The notes beneath the pieces are model-generated. The model was not told where the DNA came from and did not search any database. It worked only from the letters and a program-made list of their open reading frames with translations. A program made the translations under genes and the position numbers. A stretch of DNA of 64,000 nt. Origin: Elmis aenea. Taxonomy: Eukaryota > Arthropoda > Insecta > Coleoptera > Elmidae. The first letter of the stretch is position 1. Each line of letters begins with the position of its first letter. The DNA lies in contig OX393579.1 of NCBI GenBank assembly GCA_947652605.1, positions 41,484,970 through 41,548,969 on the forward strand, read 5' to 3'. This document shows positions 12,240 through 24,609 of this stretch, in pieces.

Positions 12240-13437
12240 TACAGGGTGTTTTAAATTCGAGTTTAAGCAAAGGAATTTCGCTCATTATAATAACTAGGGT
12301 ACAGGTTTAAGTATGGCAAAGCTGTTAAATTTAGTGCTTATTAATTAATCTGAAGAGAAATTGGAACTATCTCAAAAGGTTTTCGAGAAAATTAGGAAAA
12401 AATAGGAAAATACGATTGATGAAAGTCGTCTGTTAACTCCTTTAAATATATTTTTTATTAAATGTGTAAAAACATTTCACAAGCAACTTTTTAAACCGAA
12501 TCAAATGATCATCGTCAATTTTTCCTAGGTCAATTTGTATTTGTTTTATGACGACCAACTTTATTTTTGCTTATGGACGCAATTTTTGCTATACCAGATG
12601 ATTCAGTTTGACTGTCGCACTCCTATAACTTTTTAATTATTGAAAGTAACCCCAACAAACCTTATATTTTTAAAAACGGCGACAAATGATGCGCATTTGT
12701 TATCTCTACGATGACGTATGTCAAATCCACGATAGGAAACTGTTTTTTTTTTAGAGATTACAAATGCACATCACTAAATAGAGAATTGGTCGCCGTTTCC
12801 AAAAATATAAGGTTTGTTAGAGTTATTTTCAATATTTAAAAAGTTATAGGGTTGCGACAGTCAAACCGAATCACCCGGTAGGTATACATAATAATAGAAT
12901 TTTTTCTGAATTCCAAAATTTTAGTTTGTTGAGTTGTTGTCATGGTAACGACTTAAACTAAAACGACCGGACTGCCTGATCTAGAGTGGTTGTTGCCCAA
13001 AACGCTGTTTTTTTTTTTGACAATTAATGTCGAGGTAAAATACCATGTATGATACATCAATAATATTCGGAAAAATAATCTATTTGATTACGTAAATAGC
13101 AAAAATTGCGCCCACAAGAAAAAATAATGTTGGTTATCATAAAACAAAAACGAATCGACCATGGCAAAACTATTGATTACTATCCGATTCGGCTCAAAAA
13201 GTTGTTTCGGCAATGTTTTTACACATTTGTAATACTTTTTACTCCAAAGGAATAACTTCAAAAATCATACTTTCCGGTTTTTCCTAACTTTCTCTGATAC
13301 CGTTTAAGATAATTCCAGTTTCTCTTTGAATTATTATGAGGAACGAATTTAACAGCTTTGCCAAATTTAAACCTATGCTCTAGCTATTATAATAAGCGAG
13401 ATCCCCATGCTTAAACTCGAATTTCAAACACCCTGTA
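12240..13437. mobile_element. Complete TA-flanked foldback element (ACAGGGTGTTT type)
   Basis: It begins TACAGGGTGTTTTAAATTCG and ends in the inverted CGAATTTCAAACACCCTGTA. TA at each end fits a Tc1/mariner-type target duplication. The arms are imperfect inverted copies and include the GCGAGATCCCCATGC block near 13400 and its counterpart near 12280. No coding capacity is seen. A second foldback sits in the centre (12592-12880). Partial copies lie at 490-1024 and 30105-30525. Confidence 0.8.
12592..12880. mobile_element. Nested foldback MITE with GTTTGACTGTCGCA arms
   Basis: The left end TACCAGATGATTCAGTTTGA faces the inverted TCAAACCGAATCACCCGGTA, with TA on both sides. The arms pair over about 120 bases, including the AACCTTATATTTTTAAAAAC segment. 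Relatives occur at 14825-15012 and as the outer arms at 32453-33627. Confidence 0.75.
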
Positions 13438-16400
13438 TAGTAAGTTCTTATTAGTACTTTTTTTTTATGTGAATCACTTTTTTGCGCTTATCGACGTAAC
13501 ATTTATTGTACTTCACAAATCACCAGTGTGAAAATATCTATAAGCAACCTTTATACATTTAACGTTTTCGCTTTGGTGCCTTTGAATTTTTTTTAAACTA
13601 AACTCTTTGATCTATTATTATGCTGTTTAATTACATTACACGCATGTTAGGTATTCGAAGAGGCAATGTTTATTATCGCATAAAATAGGTTTCCTTGACG
13701 TAACAGCGTGAAGATTTTCGTACCCTTACACCTTACGTGTGTTTTATAATCACATATCGATAGCTCAACAAACAGCTTTTGTTTCGCAGAGCATAAAGGG
13801 CGTCTTTTTAATAGAAAGTTTTCACTTTGTATCGGCAGAAATTGGAATTCGATTTACTACACTATTTACCGATAGCTTTTACTTTCTACAAAAATTTTAG
13901 TATTGACAACTCGAGCCCCAGTTTTTCGTTCGACACTAATACCTTATAACGAAACAACAAAAATTAAATATTGATTATTATTAATAATCTCGATAGCGTA
14001 CTTAAATTAGGCGGGAGAAAAAGCTGAGTTGCAACTACTTAAATACTATACCGTGAGTGTATTAAAGGAGTCCGTCTCATATCTCGATAAACTCAGTTTT
14101 TTATATACCCCTAGGCATAAAAGTTGAACCTGCGATTAACCCCGGGGTTAAACCACCTTAACCCTAGAACTTGGCAAAATCGCAGCGTAGTTGGCGCTGA
14201 TGTTGCCCAGTTTTGGGATTTAATTAATGTTTTAATACCAGTGTTACTTTAAGCAATCGGACCCTAGAGTTCTAGAATAAGAATCAAGCGAAAACGTTTT
14301 GTTTTTAAATAATATTGTGCGACTATTTATTTTTTTTTAAATTGGATATGGTTTTAAAATGATACTTACTAAATTTGATGTAACCATATGCAGCTTTACC
14401 GAAATTTCATCGTATAAAAGGTTTGCAGTAGTAACAAACAAGAAAGATTATGGAGATTAGTATCTTGGGATCCATTAGTGCTTCGACAAATTACTATATT
14501 AACCGTCATTTTAACAATAACAAATAATCAAATAAATATCTGTTTGGCTTTACCTAATCTGATCTTACCTAACCGAAGAGGTGCAGGTTAATCAAACATT
14601 TCGACAAGAGATCTTCTGAAAGCAGTATCTCGTAAGTGATTTAAGAAATTATCTGTCATCGTGTTTTGTTTAGTAAAATACAACAATTTTGTGAAAAATA
14701 ATAAATAACTTTTAAACTAAATTTTTTCAAACATTTTTCCAGGTAGGTATACTTATTATTTCAATGCACTATCAAATTTAGAATTTAATTCTTTATTAGA
14801 AACAATTAAAAAAAGTATACCATATAGGTGAGTTCAAAGAAAAAGTTGACTATCGCCAGTCTGATATATTTAATCGTAGAAAAAACATTTGAACGTCATT
14901 CGATAGAGAATTTTCCACGATTTACAAAAATATAAAGTTTATAGGGAATTCCTCTTAAAACAACGAAGTTATAGAAAGGGATGCAACAGTCAAACTGAAT
15001 AACCCGGTATATCTTTTTCAATGTTTCGATTTTATCTAAACTTTTTGCTATTGGTAAATTGCTTGATAGTAAAGGTAGAAAATATTTAATATTTTGTGGG
15101 ATTATCAATTTAGGGAAATACTAAAAAAAAAACGGGAAGTAACCGCAAGTGTGTTAAAGTCAATAATTACTAAAATATTTAGACCAATGCAACTTGATGG
15201 ACAAAAATTAAAATTAACCATTTTATCCAATTTCAGAATAAAAATCTTAATCCTCTCGCTTTAAAGTATCTGTGGTTGCAATGCTTGCCGCCGATTTTAT
15301 TTGGCGCTAAAAATGCGAATTTCATTTCATAATTCTAAAAAAGTTTTAATTAAAGAACCGCAGCTTAACTTTATTAATTAAAACGTAAACAAGCAACTTC
15401 TATACCAAAATTAATGCAATAAAAATTCAGTAACCAACTTGCAGCTAATACGGCTATAAAAGTTTGTGCATCGACAATACCCTACAAGAATAAGCATGGA
15501 AACATACACAGAACAAAACATACTCATGTTTGAAAATGTTCATTTAGCATCAGTAGTGTGAATAAATAATTTTAAATAAAATAAATAAAATTCAAGTTAT
15601 GCATTTCTAATAGTTGTTCTGGCTTCCAAACTATCGTGGGAATTTAAAAATTAAAGTATATTTTTAATTTAAGTTTCTTTAGTCTGTTTCTTATCAGCCA
15701 TTACATTAGTTTAGCCATAGAAAAGTTTACGTTTTAAAATACGTAAATAAAATAATCAAAAATTAAAATAAGGGTGTTTGGGTTATTTCGTGAGCATTTG
15801 GCTTGGCGAATAGGTACTAAATGACACCATAAATCGTCGGTACTTGGGCAGAAGGGATGCAAGGTCGACTAAAGAAAATATCGAATGACTTAATGATTAA
15901 AATATTTTATATAAACCACAATCTCAATGAACTTTCTTGGGGGAATCCCTACTAGGTTATTAAATGGGTCAAACCGCTTTCGTTTTATGTAATTTGCATC
16001 GAGTAAAATGACAAAGTTTGTTTTTGTAAAATATAGCATAGATGTGATTATATTATTTGATATTACTTGAAAGCAGTTTAACATATTTTAGAGTGTACAA
16101 CTTTATTTAGGAATTTTGGTGGGGTGGATCTCTTGTGTTTTTTAGTGCAGTCTGTTTATTTGTAATTTTTAACATCCAATATACGGTGTATTTATGCAGA
16201 GTTAATTTATTATTAAAGAAATGAAACATGTGTTAGTATGCAGGTGTGTTTAATGTTAGGTTTTTACACGAAATCCTCGCCTTTGCTTTAAACTTCGGGC
16301 GCCACAAATACAGCAAATAAAGGTAATTTATATCTAAATTCAGAGCATACTGCTCTCTGGTTTTTGCTCCCTAATGGTACCTACTAATCCATTTTTGTGT

Positions 16401-18283
16401 CTGACACCGTCTAGCGCTTGGTTTTCTGTTTTTTGGTTGTTCATATTTGGATGTATCTCTTAGTGTTTCGAAAAGAAAGTTGATGCGTAGTCTAAAATAA
16501 ATTTTAAGCTAAATTAAATATTATGTAAATATATTTGAATATATATTCCACTATTTAAGCTTAAAAAAGCTGTGTTTAAAGTTCAAAATTATGCCTAACA
16601 AAAATAAAGTAAAATTTGTGCTTTTTTGAATATTTGAATATTTAACAATTTCCAAGACTTTATTAAGCTTTTTGGTTAAAAAGATATCCAAGCTTCACTG
16701 ACTATTGTATTCGGGCAAGCAAACGAATGTCGGTAAACCGCGTTCAACTATTTTTATTTGCATTTGTTTCTGATTATCTGTTTTGTTTTAAATGCATATG
16801 AATTTAGCGTATAAGTTTTAAATACGTTATTTTAACGCAGGTTAATAATTTTAAAGACACAATTGTGTCCGAGTAAGAAAAATATAACATTTAAAATTGA
16901 TAAAAAACAGTCTGTAAGTCTTAAAAAATTTTCCCTAAAACACTCGTCCGCATGGCGATTATCGCCCGTTAAGTAATTATTCTCAAGAGTAGAAATAAAG
17001 CACCCGAAGGGCTCCTTTTATATACTAAAACAATGTCAATAGCGTTCTCTTTAAAACGGTAGACTATCGCCTAGGGATAGATAAGCTAAAGTGTGTTTTA
17101 AAGACCTTTTTATATTATCTTATCCGCATCTCTGTGTACAACCTAAATTCATTTTATATTAAACGTTGTTAGCGTAAATATTTTTCCAAGAAAAAACTCA
17201 AATGGCACGTATTTATTGGTATATTTGGTTAGTAAATCAAAAAACTTATTGGCATAACTTTTTGTGAAACATTAAAGAACCTATCAAGCTTGTAACTGGA
17301 AGAGTTAAACAACATTTTTAATTTAAAACGTCAAAAACAAGGTCCTGAAAAATATGACTCCGCTTTTAAAAATAAACTTGTAAAGACATGGATTCTTCTA
17401 ATGAAGTTGATTTGGTTAAAAGTTTTACAAAATGAATAAAAAGTAAAACACAAAGCAAGTGTGTATCTTTATTATTAACTATTCCAGATCAATTTACGTT
17501 TATAAAATTAAAAACCCATGTAAAACTTTATTCTAAGCTAACAGTAGCAGGCATACAAATATGACACCTTAATTGAAACAGAAAATACAAAAACGCTTCT
17601 TAAAAAAACTATTGACCGTTTTGAATACACTAAAAATTTAAAAAAATAACAACACTTAGGTTTTTTTCAGAAAATTTTAACCCAAAGATAATACACAGTG
17701 TGTACAAAAAAAAAACTCAACGGATCAATATCTCGTCTAGTAACAACTTTACAAAATCAAGTTTTACTAAAAGTTGTTTGTGGTCATTTACTACATAACC
17801 TTAAATTATTTTCAACTGCACACAGTGTTTTGTTTTTCGCACCAATACGTCACTTTGTTTCTGTAAATAGAACTCCCAATATATTTTATAATGTTTAGAT
17901 GTATCATTGAATTATCTTTTAAAAATATATGGGTTTTATCTTTTATGTATCCAAAATCCGGCATTTTCGAGTTATTTAACTTTTTATAAAAATATTGACG
18001 CGTCTAAAAAAAATCGCAACTTGGCTAAGTATGTCGAAACGAATTCCTTTAAAACTTTGTAGAACAATAGCGTCATAGTGATTTGACTAGTTAAAATTAT
18101 AAATTAATACACAAGATGTTCCTTATGTTCGGTCCATTTGGTTAAACTTCTAACACGAATAAATACGTTTTTTAAATGGAACATCCTATGTATTTTTACA
18201 TTTTCTTATTGATAATGTGATTATCAGTAGTAATATAACAAGTGCATTGAAAATTATCGATAATTTTTGGTAAATATGCCCGA
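13438..18283. other. 4.8 kb AT-rich stretch with one half-MITE
   Basis: The only assignable piece is 14825-15012, which resembles one arm of the 33.5-kb foldback (GCAACAGTCAAACTGAATAACCCGG at its end). The remainder has no convincing reading frame, RNA gene or terminal repeats. The frames at 14896, 15890 and 17698 lack any recognisable domain. Confidence 0.4.
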
Positions 18284-18332
18284 ATGCAAGTTGAGCTGAA
18301 AAAATCGTGATTTTTTCTGCTGCAACTTGCAT
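18284..18332. repeat. Strong short hairpin
   Basis: ATGCAAGTTG, then GAAAAAATC, pairs with GATTTTTTC and CAACTTGCAT across a two-base loop, with small mismatches. It is enclosed by a weaker inverted pair (ACAAGTGCATTG near 18238 and CAATGCACGAGTTAT near 18368). It may be a small foldback MITE of about 140 bases. Confidence 0.6.
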
Positions 18333-18458
18333 GAGTGAAGATTTGTCAGAAATTATAGATTATTTGCAATGCACGAGTTATATTTTGTCAGAAATTTCCT
18401 TCACCTAACCTATCTGTCAAATTAAAATGTTGTTTAATTTAGATAAATTAAAGTATAC

Positions 18459-18692
18459 TGTAACAGTATTTTAATTAATACAGTTTAATTCGAATCATGA
18501 TGTTTACTTGGTACCGCTGGTATTCGTTTGGTAATTTTGTACCGGCCCGCAGCCTCATGTCTTTAAATCGTACGTCATTATTTAATGGTGTCTGTCACCG
18601 AGAGGTGCGTTTACCTGGGACAGAGAACTGTTAAATATAAAGAAAACTAATAAAAGTTGCCATAACAACCAACTATAACTAGTTTTCTTACA
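18459..18692 (+). repeat. 5' LTR
   Basis: This is the left 234-base LTR, from TGTAACAG to TTTCTTACA. It contains a TATA-like AAATATAAAG near 18633 and an AATAAA near 18648, so promoter and polyadenylation signals may both lie here. Confidence 0.9.
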
Positions 18693-18694
18693 AC

Positions 18695-18712
18695 TGGCGC
18701 TCAACGTAAACC
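18695..18712 (+). promoter_or_regulatory. Primer binding site (tRNA-Lys-like)
   Basis: TGGCGCTCAACGT begins two bases after the LTR. It resembles the TGGCGCCCAACGT site used with lysine tRNA by many insect gypsy-type elements, with one substitution in the first 13 bases. Confidence 0.6.
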
Positions 18713-18723
18713 AACTACTGATT

Positions 18724-19746
18724 ATGGCGACCCAACATTCGCCCACGCAATTTGGCTCGACAAATAAGGGAGCGATTCCAAAATCCAACCAGTATTGGAC
18801 TAGAAACAAATCAAAACAGCAAAACCATCGTAACGAAGATCTGGACGATGGCAGCCGTTTGATACGTACGGAAGCTGGGGGACAGGAAAACGGAAAAAAC
18901 ACGATATCACCTTCAAAGCTAGTGGCGGCAAGTACTACAAATAAAGGTACCGTTTTTGATTTCTTTAATGCTGCAAAAGCAGTCACGGAACCGTCCACGC
19001 GTAAAGGCGAAAATCGAACATCTCTTGACCTCGCTGCGTATCACAACCCAGAGATATCATTCGAAGGAGATAAGTTCAACAAGGAAACGTCCGTTAATAT
19101 TGGCGAATCTAACCTTAACAAGGTGAACCAAATTAATAATTCAATTTATAGCCTACCATCGGAAAATATGTTTGCCACAAATAATTGTAATAATTGTGTG
19201 TGTAATGCAACAAAATCCAGCGGTTTTAATTCCGAGATTATGAAAATGTTACCGACATTTTCAGATGTAAATGGGCTTCACCCTGTACAATTTTTATCAC
19301 AGTTGGAGGAAGTTATGCAACTATATAACCTCCAATATAGTACTTTTCTCGTGAGAAATTTGTTTAAGGGTGGTGCTAAATGTTGGGCTGATGCGGTAAT
19401 CAGTTTATTTACTACTTATAACGAATTTAAATCAGGGTTTTTGGAGCAATTTTTGGGAGAAACTGCCCAGGTTAACGTACGTCACAGTTTAGAAACAGGC
19501 CGTTTTACCAAAGATTGTAATATTACTTATACTGATTATTTCTTGAAACATGTGGCTATGGGTCGTTATTTGACAGCGGTTATTTCGGAGAAACAGCTTA
19601 TTGAAAAAATTGCAAAACACTTTCCCCCACAACTATCATATTCCCTTAGCGATTGCCAAAACATACCTGATGCTCTAAAGTTTCTACGCATAGCTGATTA
19701 TTTTAATCATGATATTCAGCAAGCGAAAATAAACAAGGGATGTTAG
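18724..19746 (+). CDS. Gag-like capsid protein of the LTR element
   Basis: The frame encodes 340 residues and begins 32 bases after the 5' LTR. The first 170 or so residues are polar and low in complexity. From about residue 173 the protein resembles a retrotransposon capsid: LPTFSDVNGLHPVQFL (usual form P-x-F-x-G-x-NP-x-x-FL), then LFKGGAKCWAD (usual L-x-G-x-A-x-x-W), then TTYNEFKSGFLEQF. There is no CCHC zinc knuckle and no protease, so it ends at or soon after the capsid. The start is the first ATG after the primer site. In-frame continuation into pol is absent. The role would be particle assembly around element RNA. An antisense frame at 18582-18998 is a shadow. Confidence 0.8.
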   Translation: MATQHSPTQFGSTNKGAIPKSNQYWTRNKSKQQNHRNEDLDDGSRLIRTEAGGQENGKNTISPSKLVAASTTNKGTVFDFFNAAKAVTEPSTRKGENRTSLDLAAYHNPEISFEGDKFNKETSVNIGESNLNKVNQINNSIYSLPSENMFATNNCNNCVCNATKSSGFNSEIMKMLPTFSDVNGLHPVQFLSQLEEVMQLYNLQYSTFLVRNLFKGGAKCWADAVISLFTTYNEFKSGFLEQFLGETAQVNVRHSLETGRFTKDCNITYTDYFLKHVAMGRYLTAVISEKQLIEKIAKHFPPQLSYSLSDCQNIPDALKFLRIADYFNHDIQQAKINKGC

Positions 19747-20382
19747 CGTTTCGAATAACAATTGACTTTTTTGTACAAAATAATTTGGTGTTGTACAGTC
19801 TTGTCAACAATGCTATCTATGATTTATTTTCATATTGTTAAGTTTTATCCTATTCAACTACCTCTATAATTTTATTAGCATAAATGGTAATTATACTCTA
19901 TAGTTTGAATGGTGCTGACATTTTTCAAATATTTTATTTTGAAATGGTTTTAGACTAACATTATGTTGCGATCATTAGTATTAGGTTGTTGTGTGTTTTT
20001 CTATTTTTTGTTTTTTAATTTTCACTAATGCCATTTCTGATAGTAATGAAGCATGCTGTGGCACAGTGTTTCTCAATCATTTTGATACTGTGGACTATGC
20101 AATGTGGCCTATTTTGTAATATTGATACAAATTAACTAGTAATTTATGTTGTATGTGTGTGAATGTGCTTAATTAAAAGACACAGAAAAGAGTTTTCCTT
20201 CTGTGGAACTGTTCAAGTGAGTTTTAATTAAACAAAATTATAAATTCATTTGTATTTTATTCATAAAGACCATACAGTGATATAACTTTTTATATGCAAT
20301 ATGGATTTATTTAAAAAAAAGTTTCAAATTTTTTAAACTAGGTTTGTATTTGTTAATTCATTTAAATAATACCATGTAAAAA

Positions 20383-20490
20383 CAAGTCGGAACCTATACT
20401 TATGTGCTGGGAAAAGCTAACGGAACTGAAAGGGGGGTTTTTCATGCCTCTCATTTAAAACAGTTTCATGGTACTTTCGCTCGTGGCTAA
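20383..20490 (+). pseudogene. Residual integrase C-terminal tail
   Basis: The frame contains GVFHASHLKQFHG and a stop at 20488-20490. It matches the last strand of gypsy-type integrases, where a GVFHASHLKPF-like motif closes the protein. It sits just upstream of the purine tract and right LTR, exactly where the end of pol should be. This shows that the element is an internal deletion of a full gypsy-type retrotransposon. Confidence 0.65.
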
Positions 20491-20576
20491 TCCATGGTAA
20501 CCTATTTGGTTGTTATTTATTCTTTTACTTAGGAATTCCTAAAAGCCTGGCTCCTTGTCTTGACCTACTCGCGAAT

Positions 20577-20588
20577 GTGGGGGACAGT
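20577..20588 (+). promoter_or_regulatory. Polypurine tract
   Basis: TGTGGGGGACAG lies directly before the 3' LTR and can prime plus-strand synthesis. Confidence 0.6.
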
Positions 20589-20822
20589 TGTAACAGTATT
20601 TTAATTAATACAGTTTAATTCGAATCATGATGTTTACTTGGTACCGCTGGTATTCGTTTGGTAATTTTGTACCGGCCCGCAGCCTCATGTCTTTAAATCG
20701 TACGTCATTATTTAATGGTGTCTGTCACCGAGAGGTGCGTTTACCTGGGACAGAGAACTGTTAAATATAAAGAAAACTAATAAAAGTTGCCATAACAACC
20801 AACTATAACTAGTTTTCTTACA
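20589..20822 (+). repeat. 3' LTR
   Basis: This 234-base copy shows no difference from the 5' LTR on reading through by eye, and is followed by ATAC. Confidence 0.9.
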
Positions 20823-20826
20823 ATAC

Positions 20827-21831
20827 CTACTACTTACTGCGATTCTTATTATTAATAGATCATTTATAACTAATTTTTAATTCAAGAATTATATTTTAAT
20901 AAAAATTAATGAACCAAATAGTATTTAGGTGCATACATAATCTGTTATGTCAAATTTTACAAGTACTGTCAGAGTGGTGTGTCAGAGGTGTGGTTTAATC
21001 TATGTTAAAGTAACGTTATTGGTCGCCGACATCTGTCAAAAAATTATCAAGACCAAAATACCTTATTCCCTCTCCAAATTTATATTTTCCACCAATCAAA
21101 AACTCAGATTTCTTAGAAACGACCAATAAACGCATGAAAATCTGTTAATTGCGAAAAGTAAATTATCAGTGTATGATTATGTTTATTGGCCGTTTAAAGG
21201 AAATCTGAGTTTGTTATTGGTCGAAAACGAAAATTTGACAGGAGGATCAACTCCTGGCAGAGGAATGTAAAATGATTACCGTGTAATATTGCTCCTATTG
21301 GTAGTCTCTAAAAGATTTAAGATTAGTGATTGGTTGAAAACGCAAATTTGACAGGTGAAGGTAATTTTCTTGTAAAACTATGGAAGGTTAATTATGTTAT
21401 TGCAGTAACCTATGAGCCTATGACGTCGTACAAATGTTAAAGTGACAGATAGTCATATGTCACACTTGTATAAAACGTCCAGGTTTATGTAAATCGACCA
21501 TTTAGTGTATAAGAAACCTTATTTGGCAATGAATTTACAAAAATATATTTAGCAAAATAAAAACTTTTTGGTGAGCTATTCAATCAATGTCATCTAGCTA
21601 TAGGTACTTTGGAACTTGTCATGCAACATAAAATAATCTAAGACGTAGGTTTAAACATCTTGGCGTTATTAATGACGTCATATCCGGATAGCTAATACAT
21701 TAGTCTTATGGGAATGGGTCATCCTTTTTAGTTCAGCGAACTTCAAAACGTGTGTACCTACCCGTCGAAATCTGAAATTCGCAAATTTTCGCGATCACAA
21801 AAACCATTTTGTACTTTATTCTGAACTAGCT
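20827..21831. other. No recognisable gene
   Basis: Several short phrases recur (TATTGGTCG..AAATTTGACAG at about 21217 and 21331; CCAATCAAAAACTCAGATTTC with an inverted counterpart near 21200). This suggests an old short repeat, but I cannot define its ends. Confidence 0.35.
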
Positions 21832-22155
21832 GATTGACCCGGCGTTGCACGGGTGATTACAATTCTCTTTTATCAATCACAGACTACTCGCGATCCGCGC
21901 TCGCGCTCGGCGGACGTTCCCGGATTATCAATCACAGACTACTCGCGCTGCGCGCTCGCGCTCGGAGGACGTTCCCAGACGTTCCTGGCCGTTGCCGGCT
22001 GTTCCCGGCCGTTCTTTGTACGACGTTTAATCCGTTGGGTCCTAAATAGTAACTGTGCAAAATTTGGTCCCGATCGGTCAACGGACCTAGGATTCTATAG
22101 CGAACAAACAAACACACAAACAAACAAGCTCTTTTATATATATAGATAGATAGAT
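21832..22155 (+). mobile_element. SINE or 3' fragment with RTE-like tail
   Basis: It opens with GCTGATTGACCCGGCGTTGC. It contains two imperfect copies of a GC-rich ATCACAGACTACTCGCG..CGGCGGACGTTCC unit, then GGTCCCGATCGGTCAACGGA, and ends CAAACAAGCTCTTTTATATATATAGATAGATAG. A 3' end running into a short (ATAG)n tail is typical of RTE-mobilised insect SINEs. A second copy lies at 51612-51915. The frames within (21834-22149) are not genes. Confidence 0.7.
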
Positions 22156-22463
22156 AACTTTTGAAGTAAGAGAGTAGTGAAAATTTCGATTTTAGATTTT
22201 ATTTTAACAACAAATTACACAACTTTTCACCAATTTAATTGTTTTAGCTATCTTATAAGCGAGATCTCCATATTAAGTGGAGGTTGGGAAATCATGTGTA
22301 ATATAATATCTTCTTAATCGTTTGCAACAAATTTGTTCAAATAAATTGGTTTGAACACAAAAATAAGATATTAAAAGCCCAGTCCAAACAGTATGTAAAC
22401 AACAAATTTTAAAGCGCAATATTAATTTTCAAAATGATGGTTGTTAGTTTGCTTGTACAAAGT

Positions 22464-22879
22464 CAGGGCAGTCGAGAGAGTGGGGAGGCGATGGGTTAAA
22501 ATCGAGACTAAAATTCCTCGATCCCGGAACTCACAGGTACCCGGACATCATCCCAAAATTTTGTTTTACACGCTAATTAACCAGGGATAGAGAGTCAGAG
22601 TCGAAAGCGGGAGCCGGGAGTTGAGGAGTCGATGTTTTTTGGAGGAGTCAGAAGTAGAGAAAAATATAGACCCCCCGACTCTTTGATTCAGTGTTTATTA
22701 TGGATAAGAACTGAACGAAAACCAAAACAAAATAGCGATATCAACCTTTTTTTTTAAGAATGGAAACGGCAACGATGTTTTGTTTTTTTTCTCTCTCTAG
22801 TGTGCTATAAAAATCAGGAGTCGGAGTCAAAAAATACCGACCGGGAGCCGTTTATTTTTCTGCAGTCTCCCCATCCCTG
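22464..22879. mobile_element. Probable hAT-type MITE (CAGGGC ... CCATCCCTG)
   Basis: The ends CAGGGCAGTCGAGAGAG and CTCCCCATCCCTG and the GGAGTCGGAGTC blocks inside fit non-autonomous hAT elements. I do not see a matching 8-bp duplication, so the borders are tentative. Confidence 0.45.
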
Positions 22880-24600
22880 TGATTAACCATAGAAGGACGG
22901 TACTGGAAATTGCAAATTTTTTCTTTCAGGTCTGGCGACGTCTCTCGACGCCCCTGTGCGAACCTATCGTTGTTAAAATTATTTCAACGAAATTAAATTG
23001 CACTAAAAATAGGACCCAGCACAGTTTCTTTCTAAATGCTTTACTTAAGGAAACCGAACAAAGCATAAGTAAGTAAGTAAGATAAGTACAATGTATTTTG
23101 TGCAGATTAGAGGGCCCTTATCGCCAACATTTAGCACAGCATACTACGAACGTTGCTCCAGTTTGCGATAACTATAGAAAACAAAAGGTAACAGTAAATC
23201 ACTAACGGCTATAAAAGCTCTCATACGATACAAGCTGCTAGCAGTAAGACATGAAAGCCGCGAATGTTATCTAAGAAAATAGAAATATGAAGTTCTAGCA
23301 AGCAAAATACAACATTAATTTATCCAGAAAACTAAGTTTATATAATAAAACTAAACGCGGCTAGTAATTATCTTTACCCTCAGGGGGCTCTTCAAGGTTC
23401 TTGTAATAAAAGAGTTAAGAGATGTTAACATTTAAACTACATTGTGCAGTTTTATACACTGCGCCATTGTGTTTTTAAAAGTTGCAAAGTAAAAATGAAC
23501 TGAAAAAGAAGCTTTTAAATTTAAATGTTATCGCGCGTTTCTAGAAGTAAAGGTGTAAACAAAGGAAGTGAATAGTGGGAGAAATAAGAGAGAGGAATTA
23601 GCAATAAGCAAGTTGGAGTGAGTGTATGGTGCTACAATTTGGAAGTTCCGTTTCACTGGCTTTAAAAATTTAATAATTTTCATGAAAACATTTAGTTAAA
23701 CTTGCAATTTTTACTGCTGTACAGAGTATCCAGGATATAGATGAACAGGTTATTATAATATGTAAAGACTAAGGACTCACTCAGTTAAAATTGTGCATAG
23801 GTATAGGTGTCTGTTAAGAATCTAAGTTCAAAATAAAGATTTTTCTCACGACCTTTAGAATGCATTTTTATTACAATTTTTGTTATTTTGCAGCATTAGA
23901 ATAAATGAAACTGTAATATTTGATATACAAAACGAAAATTTTTATTATCGTTGCTGGTTTATACCTTTACAAATGCAATGTGATTTATCGATAAACTAAT
24001 CAAGCAAGATTGACACAAAGATGTGTTTTTCTTTACTCAATAGTCAATATGTACCTGTGATCTTCTAAAAAAGAAGTGTTTGCGTTGAACATATCATTTA
24101 TGAAAAATTGTAGTTGGAGAACCGAAATCTAATAGACTTAAAATTTGACAAGATACCGAAAGTTTTTACAGTACAAATTAGTGTCGAAAAACACCTCCAG
24201 AAAACAAAAGAAAGCTACAAAACAAAAAAGCAACATCAGACTTACTTCTACGAAATAACGTTGTAATTATAATTAAGAATATTATGTTGACTTTAAAAGA
24301 TCTAATAAGCAATTTCTTTACATAGTTCGAAAAAATGCGAACTCATAATTTTGAAAATGTAGTCAAAGGTTCTCGAGTTTGTTTCAACAGCACTTGGTTC
24401 TAAATTAAACTGTCTGCACTGCAATATCACATTACTAGCTTATGATATATTACGACGAGCTTCCAAGATTTTTATTATTTATTGTTAAGATGAGTAAAAT
24501 GATTGAATTTAAGGTAGACGGTATAGGAGCATTGCTGCAGATACGGAGAACATGCATCTTCTCTTTTTGTTTTGCTGTAGGTACCTACTAAATTTGCGTC
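22880..24600. other. No recognisable gene
   Basis: AT-rich sequence. The frame at 22879-23076 starts at the MITE border and has no known domain. Confidence 0.35.
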
Positions 24601-24609
24601 ATTTATTTA

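Larger units (their letters stand above)
18455..20826 (+). mobile_element. Compact gypsy-type LTR retrotransposon with gag only
   Basis: Two direct repeats of 234 bases (18459-18692 and 20589-20822) start TG and end CA. The flanking four bases ATAC (18455-18458 and 20823-20826) are a target duplication. A primer-binding-like TGGCGC follows the left LTR and a purine tract precedes the right one. The interior has an open gag gene (18724-19746) and only the last 35 codons of an integrase-like tail (20383-20490). The LTRs look identical by eye, which implies recent insertion. With protease, reverse transcriptase and most of integrase gone, movement would need helper proteins from a full-length relative. 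Confidence 0.9.

Noticed and set aside
18582..18998. 138-codon open frame on the minus strand
   Set aside because: It is antisense to the gag gene and its LTR, with composition explained by that gene. No domain is seen.
21834..22149. Arg-rich frames on both strands
   Set aside because: They come from the GC-rich duplicated unit of the SINE.
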